NCBI GenBank assembly: GCA_025765615.1
Contig: JAIVFJ010000179.1
Coordinates: 62,001 to 126,000 of the forward strand
Origin: Zopfochytrium polystomum
Lineage: Eukaryota > Chytridiomycota > Chytridiomycetes > Chytridiales > Chytridiaceae
Direction of reading: 5' to 3'
DNA: 64,000 nt
The translations under genes and the position numbers were made by a program. Positions 31,136 to 44,476 of this stretch are shown piece by piece. The notes below the pieces were generated by a model, which was given only the letters and a program-made list of their open reading frames with translations, was not told where the DNA came from and did no database searches. How positions within the stretch are numbered: position 1 is the stretch's first letter; every line of letters begins with the position of its first letter.

Positions 31136-32179
31136 TCACTCACGGAGCGGAGGACCGCCCTTTCTCCCGCCCTGGGCAGCACCACCAACCCTTCCTTCGC
31201 CCTTCCTCTGGCTTCGCGAGCTGCTAAGCGTCCCGCTCTTGTGGCCGAGGCCGTAGTAACTGTCCAGAGTGTAGACAGAGCGCGAGTCGCTCAACATGGT
31301 GCTTTTGCGGTGGAGAGAGTCGCCTGTCTGACCCGCTTGAGACGGCTGTAGCGACCGTTGAAAACCGCCTTGAGGTTGCCGAAAGCCCACTCCGTCATTC
31401 CTCTCGTTCAATCTGCTCGCTGCGTTGCGCTGAAATGCCTGAAGCTCCTGTCGCACCCACCCGCTCATATCAAATGGCTCCTCGAGCCTCTTGGCAGGCG
31501 CCGGCCGCACGGCCATCTGTGCCTCCAGATCCGGCACTTCGCTCCCCATGCCCTCGCTGACGACATTCTTTCCCACCGACGGCAACGAAGACCTCGCCTT
31601 CGTCCTCCCCAGCCCGTACTTGAACTCGCCAAATGCAAGCACCACAACGCACACGTCGATCCACATCCAAAACACGACGCGCCACAGCGGCCGCACCCCG
31701 CCGAGCCTCCGATCGTACGCGTCGATCCCCGAGTACGTTGTCGCCACCGCCGTAACCGCTACGAGCCTCCCGACCCACTTGTGCGCCAATTCCCACCACG
31801 TCGCAGCAGCCTCACTCGGCGTCCACACCGCGTTCGAAACAAACCCCAGTACGACTTGAGTAACCAGCACACCCTGGACAGCGACGCCGGCGCGCTGATG
31901 CCAAGTTTGCAGGTGCGGGGCTGGTGTGTAGAGGAAGACCGCCAGCCACCCGATGACGGAGAGGACACCTGTGCCACCGAGCATGACGGCGAGGTGCAAG
32001 CGGGACCACCAGATACCGAGCGCGTCTCTGAGGAATCGGGCGATGAAGATGCCGACCAAGGGGAATACAGTCCAAGCGAGCAGCATACAGCCGGCGTGAA
32101 TAGCGTAGACGGCGTTTGTGCTCAGGCCCGTGAGGATTGCGTTCGCGCCGTCGGCTTGTGCGGCAGATGTCGCATTCAT
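31136..32179 (-). CDS. Cytochrome b561-type membrane protein (no DOMON domain)
   Basis: A single frame of 347 residues from ATG at 32179 (MNATSAAQ). It has about six membrane helices with the b561 histidines: IHAGCMLLAW, RLHLAVMLGGTGVLSVIGW, WHQRAGVAVQ, LAHKWVGRL. A Ser/Arg-rich cytoplasmic tail follows. It is closely similar to the membrane half of the DOMON protein at 33221-35094 but lacks the extracellular domain. An upstream signal exon was not found; the open frame extends upstream without ATG. Likely transmembrane electron transfer (ferric or other reductase), inferred from the family. Confidence 0.75.
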   Translation of the reverse strand: MNATSAAQADGANAILTGLSTNAVYAIHAGCMLLAWTVFPLVGIFIARFLRDALGIWWSRLHLAVMLGGTGVLSVIGWLAVFLYTPAPHLQTWHQRAGVAVQGVLVTQVVLGFVSNAVWTPSEAAATWWELAHKWVGRLVAVTAVATTYSGIDAYDRRLGGVRPLWRVVFWMWIDVCVVVLAFGEFKYGLGRTKARSSLPSVGKNVVSEGMGSEVPDLEAQMAVRPAPAKRLEEPFDMSGWVRQELQAFQRNAASRLNERNDGVGFRQPQGGFQRSLQPSQAGQTGDSLHRKSTMLSDSRSVYTLDSYYGLGHKSGTLSSSRSQRKGEGRVGGAAQGGRKGGPPLRE

Positions 32180-33220
32180 GATTTCTTGTTGAGCAAGGGA
32201 AAAAGTGCGGGATCCGAATATTGCCGCGCCGCAGGCAAGAAAAGGAAAAGTAGGGTGAGTGCCAAGAAATGCTGGTTGCGCCGAGACAAAAATTACCACT
32301 TGCTCGCGCGCCAAGCCAATCTCAGCTTAAGAGCAAATGAGGAGGCTGAGGAGCCAAGTACTGCGTAAAATCCCAACACAAGCTGAATATCTTATTTCTT
32401 GCGCCATGTAGATTCCCGCAGTGGATCGAGTAATCCAATACATAATAAAAGTAACAACTCGTTACATTGAAGCCTTGAAGAGTTACAAAATCAGGGAATT
32501 CCAAGAAATCGATGCCGACGCGAAAGGTTTTGTTCGACGCAACGTTTAACGAACGACAGGAAATTGAGCCGCAACGACACCGACGAAATTTTCGGCGAAG
32601 TTGGTGGAAACAGTTGCCAACAACGACAAGAAAACGCCGCTCCATGCTGCACCGTGCAACGGTTCAGTTAGACGGTTCTTGGTGCAGCGTGTGGAAGAAG
32701 GAGGCCAGTGAAGTGCTTTCTCTTCTTCTGAAAAGACTTCAACTTTGTCGTTCATATCAAAGCCCAATAAAGACAGCCGCCAGGTATTCCTGGTCTTCTC
32801 GTGGGCCCATTTTTTTGTTGTTTACACTCTTTGGTTGAGTTGCGTATAACAGACCTGGTTCAGGCAGAAGACGGCGGCAAAAAACAGCATTCACTCCCGT
32901 CAATAACAACAGCAGCTGCTGTCTTTTCAAAGGAAGGCACAACCAGTCCTTGTTGTTGGAGTGTGCGATGCTCTCCTCAAGGGCGAGGACGGGGTTGAGG
33001 GAGCCGTCGGGTTTCGCCGAGGATTTTCAAAAACTGCGCCAGCGTTCGAAAGGCAAATCTAAGGACATAGTTTGTTTCAAGCGTTGTTCATAACATAGTC
33101 TACAACCTTTCAAATGGAATAACGCTCAATAAATCGCAGAAACGGAGAGCAAACACCAACAAACAGAAATAGGAATTGCGCCGAAAAATGAACTAAAACA
33201 ATGAGTGGTCCGGCAAACCA
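32180..33220. other. Intergenic with an ankyrin-like scrap
   Basis: At about 32605-32690 (+) one frame reads NDKKTPLHAAPCNG then a stop, a lone ANK unit with no flanking repeats. The rest shows nothing firm. Confidence 0.4.
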
Positions 33221-35094
33221 CTAATTCCACTTCCTCATCTCGTAGTTATTCCCCTGCTGCAGCTGCTGCTGCTGCTGCTGGCCCTGGGGCTGTCCCCCAT
33301 AATAACTATCATACCCGTTGCCGCCGCCCCTGCTCGAAAACGTCCCGTGATTATTGTTGTTCCCGCCGTAATAACTCTCCGTGTTGTACGTCGACCGCCC
33401 CGCGTCGTTCTCGCCGGCGCCGCCGTAGTACGAGTCACCCCCGCCTTGCCCGGCGCCCGTCCATCGCTTGCTCCACCGCCCGCCCTGGCCCCACCCCCCC
33501 CGTGCTTTGGCGGTTGCTCCAGTTGCCGCTCAGGCCCCAGCCGTTGCTCTGCCGGTTGCCGTTGGCGCTACCGTTGCCGGCCCCGTTGCCGTTCAAGGTG
33601 CCGCCGTTCCCTTGCTGCTGCTGCTGCTGCTGCTGCTGAAACCCCTGCCCATTCAGCGTCCCCGCCCCGCGCCCCAGCGTCGACAGCGCCGTCGTCGGCA
33701 CCGAACTCGGCTTCATCCCAAAGTCCGCCTCCGACGCGCCGGCGTGCCCGGCGACGTGGTGGATCTGTCCGTACTTGAACTGCCCGACCACGAGTGCAAC
33801 GATCGCGGCGCCGATCCAGACCCAAAACAGAACGCGGGCGAGCGGCGAAATCGTGCCCTCCGCGCTGGCCTCGTCGTACTCGTTGAACCCGGCGTAGACG
33901 TTAACGACCGCGACCAGCGTCAGCAGGCGGCCGATCCACCAGTGCGCCTTGTCCCACCAGGGCACGGCGGGGCGTGTGGGCGACCACATTGCGTTAGAAA
34001 CGAAGCCGAGGACGATTTGCAAGACAAGGATAACTTCGATCGCCAAGCCGGCCTTTTGGTGGAATGTTTCAAAGTGCGGGGCGGGTTTGTAGAGGTAGAT
34101 GATCAGCAAGCCGATGACGGAGAGGAGGCCGACGCCGCCGAGCATGATGGAGAGGTGGAGGCGGTACCACCAGACGCCCAGGGCGTCTTTGAGGTAGCGG
34201 GCGATGAAGATGCCGATAAAGGGCGCGACGGACCAGGCGACGAACATGCAGCCGCCGTGGATGAGGAAGACCGTGTCCATCTTGAGGCCCGTCAGGATGC
34301 CCTGCGCGGCGCTGTCGGCAACGATCGGGGCATCGCCTCCGCCGCTGCCTCCGGTGGTCGTGGAGTTGCCGCCGCCGCCGGTGGTGGTGCTGTTTCCACC
34401 CGTGGTGGTGGTGGCTGGGACGGCGCTGAACGCCTGTGCACTGGTGCCCGGAATGTACGTGTCGTGCTCTTGGATGGAAGTTGCGCTGGACGGCGCCGAG
34501 TTGCTGTACGCAATCATATACACGGACTTTGTTTTCGGCGACAGCTGGATGGCGCCCGCATTATTAGGTCTTGACGCGGAGAACCGCATCTTTGCCCACG
34601 CGGGCGCCGCTGCGGTCGACGGGAGTGCGACTTCAGTCCACGTTGGGTTCGAGTTGACCGAGACGTCGTGGCCGGACGACACGTACGAGCCTACCTTGAC
34701 GCTTCCGCCGCTCGAGTACCCGATGACCATGTCGCCTTTGCTCATAGAGTTGGATCCGATGCAGAGGCCGAACCAGCCGGTGCTCGCGGTGTAGACGGTG
34801 ACGATGGTGTTTGTGCCGGTGCTGTCCCCGGTGGACGTGACGCACCACTGTCCGGACGACGAGGTCAGGGTTGTGCTTGACGAGTCGCACAACGTTGCGG
34901 CCAGAGTAGCTGCCGGTTCGAGGTGGGCCAAGCGCACGGTTAGCTCTGGGTGTCTCGCTTCTCTCTTCTCTCTCGCCAAGGGTCCTCAAAAAAGGCGTCG
35001 ATCGAAGGATCGGTGGTACAGGCCACTTACGCAGGGCAGTCTGGGAGGCAGCGATCGCCACCGCCGCTACGACAACGGCTGCAGAGTAACGCAT
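33221..35094 (-). CDS. DOMON-cytochrome b561 protein (one-base frameshift near the 3' end)
   Basis: Exon 1 (35031-35094) encodes the signal peptide MRYSAAVVVAAVAIAASQTA. Exon 2 (33221-34909) encodes an extracellular DOMON-like domain (GWFGLCIGSNSMSKGDMVIG), a Thr/Gly linker, then the b561 membrane part with its His residues (IHGGCMFVAW, RLHLSIMLGG, FHQKAGLAIE, KAHWWIGRL) and a Gln/Gly/Asn-rich tail. As read, the frame stops at 33435. One extra G in an eight-G run at about 33494-33501 explains this: with seven G the frame runs on through GDSYYGGAGE repeats to a stop at 33221 (583 residues). The SYYG motif also ends the paralogue at 31136. Likely a cell-surface redox protein. Confidence 0.78.
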
Positions 35095-35321
35095 GTCTGG
35101 GTCGGCTGATCTAGAGGAGGAGGAGGACCAGTTTCAAGGCGACAACGTCGGATGGGGTCGCACGACGCTGAGCGGCGATGGTGACGTTTTTATTCTGTTT
35201 TTTCTTTTTGCCTCCTTCCTTTTTCTGTAGTTGTTCCCTTTTTTGGAAAGAGCGTTGACCTAAAAAAAAAAAAAAAAAAAATCTCTCTGGCCTCCACCGC
35301 AGAGACAGTCTATCTCTATTC

Positions 35322-37155
<1,834 letters not shown>

Positions 37156-37845
37156 CGCGATGATCGGATCTGTGCTGTCAAATTTTTTTATTTTTTTTTT
37201 TCTTCTTCGGCCCGCGAGCGTCACCGGCTAAACTGAGACGGTGCTGTTGGGAATCTTCTGCGCTCGACGGCGCGGAAGCATATGGGGAGTGTGTTTCTGT
37301 CTTCTAGGTTGCCTGCGGGTCCGCACGATCCAGGTGTCCACACCCAGCGTGTAACGAAGGTGAAAGGAAACGATTGTGTTCTTTCCAGTCAAGCAATTGG
37401 ACTCCCATTCAATGACGATGTCGGTGCCCTCCTTCCTCGCTGTCCCAATTGGACTTTTTTGCTGCTCAACTTGACCCAATTATCGACCAGAAACATAACC
37501 CACAAACAGCGGTGGAGTGGCGGGCCGCGCACGTCCAGCTTTCCTTTCTTTAATCTTTTTCGTAATGCGTTCAATACACGGGCAGACAAGGGCAATAATC
37601 GCGCAATAACAGAGTTACCTTTTATGCAGGCGAGCGGGCCGTTATTCCAAAACGCTTTTGCGTGTAATTTGGAGACTTGCCCGTTCTTACTTTTGCGCTA
37701 GTGAACGTGCCTAGACTCACTCCAGCGATGTTCCCGAGCCACGAGAAGCAGTGTTGGCGAAGAAAAATAGAGTACGTTAAGGAAGGGCGGAGATCTCACA
37801 GTACGTTCCCCGGTTTCGAGGGAGTTCGAAAGGACACGGCGAAAA
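37156..37845. other. Intergenic, no gene seen
   Basis: Upstream flank of the dehydratase. At 37740-37800 a segment (GTGTTGGCGAAGAAA, then GGAGATCTCACAG) is repeated at 39045-39095, marking the ends of a duplicated LQWW cassette. Confidence 0.5.
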
Positions 37846-38572
37846 TTGAGGTCCAAATTGGAGGCGGCTACGGCGAGCAGTAGGGTCGATGTCCTGCAGT
37901 GGTGGAAGGATAGCGGGTTGCCCTTCGAGTACAGCAAGGAAAGCATGGAGATGGCCTCTGAGAACGGGATGGTGGACGTCCTGCAGTGGTGGAAAGATAG
38001 CGGCATGGAATTGAAGTACGACGAATGCGCGATTGGTGCAGCTAGCCGCAAAGGCCTTGTTCATGTGTTGCAATGGTGGAAGGACAGCGGACTGCCACTC
38101 AAGTACGACACCAAAGCAGCGACCTCGGCTTCAATGAACGGATCGGTCGATGTACTGCAATGGTGGAAGGACAGCGGGCTCGAATTCAAGTACGATGGTC
38201 GGGCGATGGACAGAGCCACCCGCAACGGCCAGATACAAGCCCTCCAGTGGTGGAAAGACAGCGGATTCGAAATGAAGTTTACAATCGAGGCTATTGTTCA
38301 CGCCGCCCAGATGCGTGGCATTCGCGCAGTGGTGGAGGGACAGCGGCCAAGAGGTGGACTGGTCGGCGGTCGATTTTAAGGAGTTTGAGGATAAGGCCGT
38401 CCTCGACTGGTGGGAGAAGTCAGGTTTATTGAAGCTGTGGTTGAAGACCTTAACCAAGCAGGAGGCTTTTGAGTGCTTTAAAGCGCGTATGAGGAGCGGC
38501 TATGCGAAAAGATGGTGGAGGGATCGCTTCAAGCTGTATGTGGAACGGAGGGCGCCAGCGGAAGTTTTTTAA
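37846..38572 (+). pseudogene. LQWW repeat gene fragment, 5' truncated and frameshifted
   Basis: It begins inside a repeat with no start exon (SSRVDVLQWWKDSGLPFEY) and carries five good units. An indel at about 38315-38330 shifts the frame; the tail continues in the next frame (AFAQWWRDSGQEVDW, then WLKTLTKQEAFECFKARMRS) to the stop at 38570-38572. This tail type is shared with 39881-40438 and differs from the LHSLRDEIP tail of the intact genes. Confidence 0.7.
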
Positions 38573-39444
38573 AGTACTAGTAAACTCATCCCGGGAATAC
38601 AGCACCGAAGCGGCGTCCTTGGCTTCAGCAAATGGATTTACCGACGTGATGCAATTGGTGGAAGACAGTGGGCCCAAAATAGGGTGCCCCGCGATCGATT
38701 TTAACGAGTATGAACGAGGATGTCTGACTCGGGAACCGGTGGCTTTCACTTATAAGAGCGTTTGAGTTCTCAGCAGCGTGGTTGGGATTTAGACTGGCAA
38801 CCAACAGGGATTGATACAACCTGTCGGAGTGAGACATCTTGCGCTCGACGCAGCGGAAGAATGGAGGGAGCATGGTGCTGTCCGCTATGTTGACTGGGTC
38901 CGTAAGGTAGAAGTCTCTTGCCAGCGCATCATGCAGGAACAAACTCGTGAAAGCTTCGTGGTACTTCCCATAGGCAATAGCGCAATGAAACAAAACTACC
39001 TTTTTGTCATTCAGGACAGCCCACTGCTTTAGTGCTAGAAGAAGCCGTGTTGGCGAAGAAAGATTAAGCACGCTGAGTGAGGGCGAGATCTCACGGCGAC
39101 TTTCGTTGCGCGGTTTGATCTGCGAAAGTTAATATATGTATGTACATTCCCCTTCTCCTCCTCGTCTTTTTCCTCGTCCTTGTCCCATCGCGAGTCGAGC
39201 CGGCACATGCTTAAGCTGTCACGGTGGCACTGATGGGGGGGGGGCCCTGTTTCTATTAATCACTCTACGAACAAGGTGAATTGCTGATGTTTCACTCCTG
39301 TAGGGTTGCATAATAAACCCTGGCACTTTAGGACGTTTCCTTTCAGCCATCTAAACCATCTTACTTAACGATTAATAGGGTGCCCACTTCGCGTGGCGCG
39401 GCGAATCACGCCGGAGGTGAACCGGAGCTCGTTCCCGCAGCCGC
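38573..39444. other. Intergenic with a degenerate LQWW unit
   Basis: At about 38590-38720 (+) one degenerate unit is seen (AASLASANGFTDVMQLVEDSG). The rest is without genes; a nine-G run sits at about 39235-39243. Confidence 0.45.
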
Positions 39445-39720
39445 CTACCACTCCAGGACTCCGACTTCGTTCGCCTCGCACGCGTACTCAAGCGCCCAGT
39501 AAGAGTGCCGCACCACAAGCCCGATGTCCTCAACACTGCAGTGCCGCGATCTTGCCCGACAGTACGCGTGTTGATCGACGCCTTGGGCCTGAGCGGATGC
39601 CCGCTGTCCTTCCCCTTTCCAAAGCTGCAGCGCCGCAACGTGCGCGAACGTGCTTACGTTGTCGACCGCCTTCTCCGTGAACCGCAGCTCACCCAATGAA
39701 CGGACACCACCGCACCAACT
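39445..39720 (-). pseudogene. Inverted LQWW relic
   Basis: On the minus strand RFTEKAVDNVSTFAHVAALQ is followed by a corrupted LWKGEGQ unit and further on YACEANEVGVLEW. It points away from the plus-strand copy at 39881, a head-to-head arrangement of fragments. Confidence 0.5.
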
Positions 39721-39880
39721 CGAGCTCCTACGCGCGCTAGCCTCTTCGAGCTCGCAGTGCGTGTGCTTGATCCACGCGCGCGGCCGACTCTCCACTACTG
39801 TACACTCTACCGTGGTGATACATAAATAGACGGCCAAGTCGACAGGGCAGGCGATCCTGTGGGCGAGCGAGAACGGAAGG

Positions 39881-40438
39881 TTGATATTGCTGCAGTGGTG
39901 GAAAGACAGCGGTTTGCCTCTCATGTACGATGGGGAAAGCATGGAGGCGGCCTCTGCGAGGGGTTTGGTCGATGTCCTGCAGTGGTGGAAGGACAGCGGA
40001 TTGCCTTTCCAGTACAGCGAGCAAAACATGGAGCTGGCCTCTAGGAAAGGGAGGGTCGACGCCCTGCAGTGGTGGAAGGACAGCGGCCTTGAGTTGAAGT
40101 ACGACGAAATGGCGATTGCCGAGGCTAGCTGCAAAGGCCACGTTCGTGTGTTGCAGTGGTGGAAGGATAGCGGACTCCCACTCAAGTACGACAACTTAGC
40201 AGCGAACTGGGCTTCATTCAAAGGATCGGTCGACGTACTGCAATGGTGGAAGGACAGCGGGCTCGCATTCAAGCTCCTTCGCTGGTGGGAGAAGTCAGGT
40301 TTATTTAAGCAGTGGTTGAAGACCTTAACCAAGCAGGAGGCTTTTGACTGCTTTCAAGCGCGTATGAGGAGCGGCTATGCTGGAACATGGTGGAGGGATC
40401 GCTTCCAACTTTATGTGGAGCCGCAGGCGCAAGCGTAA
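39881..40438 (+). pseudogene. LQWW repeat gene fragment, 5' truncated
   Basis: The open frame carries five or six units (LVDVLQWWKDSGLPFQYSE and so on) and the TLTKQEAFDCFQARMRSG tail, ending at 40438. Upstream in frame is a TAG at about 39830 with no ATG between, so the N-terminal exon is missing. One unit near 40265 is shortened (LAFKLLRWWEKSG). It is a duplicate of the 37846-38572 copy. Confidence 0.7.
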
Positions 40439-40559
40439 GTATTTTAAGCGCCACTAACTCTTCCCGCGAATAAAGCCCACTCACTTAATTGTGTCCCCCG
40501 ATGCCAATGACCGCAATCCGCGCGATCGTGACGAAGGACACTAGGTCGCCTCCCAGCGA

Positions 40560-41153
40560 GTGAAACATGTATGTTGCCTCTTTATGTCGCATCGGGGACA
40601 GAGCAGACCCTGGTGCAGAAAAACTGCGAGTATTCGGGCGAAACCCGTCGTCGCACCAACGCCTACCACCATCCCTCTCGCGAAATGCGACTTGTACTCC
40701 AGGCGGCCTGTGGAAGATTATTCGCTCAAGCGCTGCTTTAACTGCCTCTTTGTTGCGTACTGCGACCTCACGTGGCAGCAAGCAAGCTGGCTGGCGCACA
40801 AGCCCGTCTGCCGCCCGCGCCTCACCTGCATGCAACACCTGGTCCTCACAATCGCCGCTCTGTACTCATTCGGGCGGGAATACGGTCCATTCTCTTGCAA
40901 CCAGGACAGCGCTACAAGCCGACTTCCCTCCGGCGACCGACCCAGTGCCACCCTTTGCGGGCGGCGCACACGACGAGGAGGAGGTGGGGGATCCCAAGCA
41001 GTCGCGGCGCCATTGTTGTCTTCCCGAATCGAGGCAATCATGACACGTGCCCAAAGCCGATGCTGTGGAAGCCGTCTGATCGGAATTTCATTGCACAACG
41101 AGTATGAAGCAGTAAACCCGCCAGAAGAACGGACAAAGGAGCAGATATATTGA
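40560..41153 (+). CDS. MYND-like zinc finger fragment, uncertain
   Basis: One frame contains RCFNCLFVAYCDLTWQQASW then LAHKPVC, the second half of a MYND finger, with Trp in place of one expected Cys (normally C-Q). There is no ATG at the start of the frame (the first codon is GTG); an internal ATG precedes SHRGQSRPW. The rest of the frame is low in coding character. Probably a broken gene or a mis-framed exon. Confidence 0.35.
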   Translation: MKHVCCLFMSHRGQSRPWCRKTASIRAKPVVAPTPTTIPLAKCDLYSRRPVEDYSLKRCFNCLFVAYCDLTWQQASWLAHKPVCRPRLTCMQHLVLTIAALYSFGREYGPFSCNQDSATSRLPSGDRPSATLCGRRTRRGGGGGSQAVAAPLLSSRIEAIMTRAQSRCCGSRLIGISLHNEYEAVNPPEERTKEQIY

Positions 41154-41378
41154 CGTGTGATGTTAATTTGATGTTCGGTGTGATGGACTAGGGGGAGATC
41201 ATGGCAGATAAAGATGCTTGCGGGGTAAAATTTGACATCAAACGGGAAAGGCTAAGTTCTGGGTTTTACAGTTGAAGACCACCCTTTGAATTCCACGGAA
41301 ATAATAAGAGCGCGCTCGACGGGAATACAGGGAAGCCGCGACACTGTCAGGTTCACCGCGATGCAGAGCTCTCTCCTT

Positions 41379-42503
41379 TCAGAGCTTCTGGCCAGTTGTG
41401 CAGATCATGGGCATTTTCTCAGTGAACGTCACGTCGACGTACACGCCGTATCCAGCCGTGCCGTCGGTCCTCTTCATTGTGAAGAGAGGGTAGCCGCTGT
41501 AAGTGTCGCCGTTAAACGCCGAGATCCTGTATTTTTGGGGAAAGAGTATTTAAATAGGCCCAAGCGCCACACAAGAAGGAAGAATGAATGATAATGTAAA
41601 ACAAGAACGACCACAGTCCGTACCAAGTCTTTGAGAGCGACGGTGCGCAAGTTGACACCAAGCGGGACAAGAGGTCCCTGTTTCCGTCGGTCTCTGGAGC
41701 GAGCTGGAAGTAACCCTGAGTCGACGAGCAGTACTTTTGCGCGTCGGCAAAGCTGACGAGGATGGGTTTGCCGGAAGAGTCCGTGGGGATCGCGTACGGG
41801 GCGGCCGAATCCTTCAAGCTGCACCCGGCCCCGCTTCCGCCAATTCCGCTGCCACCTCCACCGCTCGAGATGACCAAGGAGAACGGAAGGGCGTGGAGGC
41901 CTCCAGCACTGCCCGAGTTGAAGACAATCAAGGCGTTGTCCGTCGACGCGGTCTTTGCAACGCCCTTGAGGGTGAATCGGTTTCCGGAGACGGCAACGGT
42001 GAGGCCGTGGTTGGCGAGCTGTGGGGCGATGCAGGGGGCCGAGGAGCGGGAGGGGTCGGCGACGTCAAAGGACGGCGACGAGTTGACGTCGTACAGAGTG
42101 TAGTCCACGGACTGGCCGACGGTGAGCGACAGGGTGGTGTTTGGTTGGATGGCGACGGCGCCGGTGGACGAGTCCTTGAAGACGAGATCGTACTGCCAGA
42201 TGTCTTTGCGGCAGCCGGACGTGAGGAGCTGGTCGCACGTGTTGGACGCGCCGCAGCAGTCGCATACGCATTCGGGCGCTGTCCCAATTTCATGCACACG
42301 CACGTCAGCAAACACAGCTCAACTAGTCCTCATTCTCGACGATACATACCTGGGCTTTCCCTTGAGCAGAACGCGGAGCTGCCGAGCGCGGCGCACGAGG
42401 TGGGACCGTAGCTGCCGCACGCGCTGACGACGCGGGCGGCAAGAACGGCGGCGACTGCGGCGAGGCCGAGGGTGACAGCTTGGGACGACGGTGAGAAGCG
42501 CAT
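41379..42503 (-). CDS. Secreted Cys-rich protein with possible C-type-lectin-like end
   Basis: Exons 42350-42503, 41624-42278 and 41379-41526 give 318 residues. A signal peptide (AVTLGLAAVAAVLAARVVSA) is followed by a Cys cluster (PECVCDCCGASNTCDQLL), a beta-rich domain, a Gly/Ser linker and a last domain with AQKYCSSTQGYFQLAPETDG, then TWISAFNGDTYSGYPL and a final Cys. The last domain has the spacing of a C-type-lectin-like fold, but this is my reading of the pattern only. Likely extracellular. A very long CT tract lies 150 bp upstream of the start codon. Confidence 0.65.
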
Positions 42504-42646
42504 CTCTCAGTGCTGGCTTTGCTGGCTCTTCTGTCTGTCTGTCTGTGTGGTTTTTCGCGGAGATGTGCGTGTGTGTGTGTGTGTGTGTGAGTTGCTGCTG
42601 CTTCGCGGTTGATCGATGGGGAGTTTTATATGCAGGCTTGTTCGAG

Positions 42647-42773
<127 letters not shown>

Positions 42774-43224
42774 CACCGGCGGTGGAATGCAGCCTCCGCG
42801 CACGGTGGAGGGTGGCGGGTGGCTGGCTGGCTGGCTGGCTGGGCTGACTGCCGTGCGCGCCCCGGATCGGAAAGCCACACAGGCACAATACGAGGAGACC
42901 GCGGCAGACAGACTCACTTTCGTGTCACCGTTTGTCTGTCTCTATCTCTGTCCCTGCCTCTCGGCAGCGTCGGTGCGAAAAAGTTCGTTGGCATCCCAAG
43001 GTGCCACCCTGCGCCTCCCGTCTTCGAAAATGAAAAACGACGCGAAATCATTGACTAGTTGTATAAGCTTTGATGGAACCACCTCATACATGCGTCAGTG
43101 CCCCCCTTTGCTGCATTACTGCTTTCAAACATTGTTGGTGGAAAACAGCCACCAAGCAGCTTGGTATTTTTGTGGAGTTCGTTGAAAAAGTTTTACATTC
43201 AAGTATTGGTACTGGGAGCGGTGT

Positions 43225-43541
43225 GTGCCACGAACGCCTCAACCCGTCCTTGTCCCAGAAGAGTCACCCGATTGCTGTCTTCCCCGAATCGAGCAATGGG
43301 CACACCCACTCGAAGACACCTCATTCCTCGCGATCACGGCTTGCGCGTTCATACGCTCACCGCACGATCGTTACACCATCGCCTGCCTCTTCCGTCCGCC
43401 ACGCATGGAGGCAGCGCAGCTGTTTGATCTCGCCGTGCGCCCGAATGGGACGTTCAACTCGATCGAAGCCCTCGAACTCTTCGGGCGCCACCTTGAACAA
43501 GGCGGAGTCGGTGGAGGTACTCGAGTGGGATGATTTGAAAT
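43225..43541 (+). pseudogene. LQWW family N-terminal relic
   Basis: SFLAITACAFIRSPHDRYTI then ACLFRPPRMEAAQLFDLAVR, with no repeats after it. The same block occurs, more decayed, at 54030-54190 and 58440-58560, in both cases followed by LQWW units, so this is the N-terminal region of another branch of the family. Confidence 0.55.
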
Positions 43542-43661
43542 AAACCGCTCTTGGTGTTTCCACAAACGCGGTGGCCCCAAGACACGCCCATGGCAAAGTT
43601 CTAAACACAATGGGCCCACAAGGTTGGAAGGTAATTAAAATCAAAGCGGTCTTCTTGAGCA

Positions 43662-43744
43662 CGACAACGGCAGGACTCGAACCTGCGCACCCAGAGAGTA
43701 ACAGATTTCGAGTCTGTCGCCTTAACCGCTCGGCCACGTTGTCG
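43662..43744 (-). tRNA. tRNA-Ser (CGA)
   Basis: 83 nt, type II with a long variable arm. The acceptor stem CGACAAC/GTTGTCG pairs fully. The anticodon loop CTCGAAA is closed by ACAGA/TCTGT. T loop GGTTCGAGTCC. Confidence 0.92.
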
Positions 43745-44476
43745 ATATACATTGTCGACATACTTAGTGTTCAGCAGCTTCTATTATTTAACAGTAACAT
43801 GGGTTCTCTTGGAATATTTGTGCTGAGCGGACAGGAGGAGAACGAGGGACGAGGAGTCCGATGTCGAAGATGAAAGAGCGGGCGATCATTCTTGTTCTTC
43901 GTCCGAGTGGAGCGAGGCGAGCGGTTTGTAGAGGCACCAATGCACAACGTAAGAAAGGTAAAAATCGCTCTTGAATGGACTAGTTAATTGATACTCACAC
44001 AACGGATACACACTCCACACTCACATTCCCAACCACACGCCAAGAAAACTCACCTCCAACCTATCATGAAAAGATGGGATCAAACCCTTGAAGGGCGGCC
44101 ACCACTATGACACAAACTCCTTCAAACCGTCAACACCAAGCCTTACCAGTCAAGTCCGTGGATGTTAAGCCCAGCGGCACCGCCTTCGGCGAAATAAAAG
44201 CTGGAGAATCGCTGGTAAAAAAGGGGGTAGGGTCACGGTCCGTATTCCTAGCGCCAGGAGATCACAGCACGGTGGACCCACGCTTGCCAAACGTCAGCCA
44301 GAAAGGAGGATATTCCAAAAAGACAGGTCAAGAGCGCCGTGCTGCTGGTAAGTTGGAATATTTCGCCTTTTGTTTCCCTGCTTTTTGGGGCTGCTGGACG
44401 GCTGAAGTGCAACCCCAGCGCAAATATGTGTGCCAGCATAGAGCCTAGCTGAAGACAAAGGGATGCGACAGATCAG
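43745..44476. other. Intergenic, possibly transposon-derived
   Basis: A 113-codon plus frame at 44107-44448 has no recognisable motif. It may be the eroded front half of the transposase remnant that follows. Confidence 0.35.

Noticed and set aside
30557..31227. Frames with long Ser-Leu or Arg-Glu runs around 30800
   Set aside because: Produced by the GA/CT microsatellite read in different frames. The same applies at 42500-42920 and 56067-56300.
33205..33639. Plus-strand 144-codon frame
   Set aside because: Antisense of the Gln/Gly-rich tail of the DOMON-b561 gene.
37698..40332. Minus-strand frames with LSFHHCRTS-like repeats
   Set aside because: These are the antisense of LQWWKDSG units on the plus strand. 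The same explains similar frames at 21275-21694, 23735-24240, 58893-59172 and 61576-62833.
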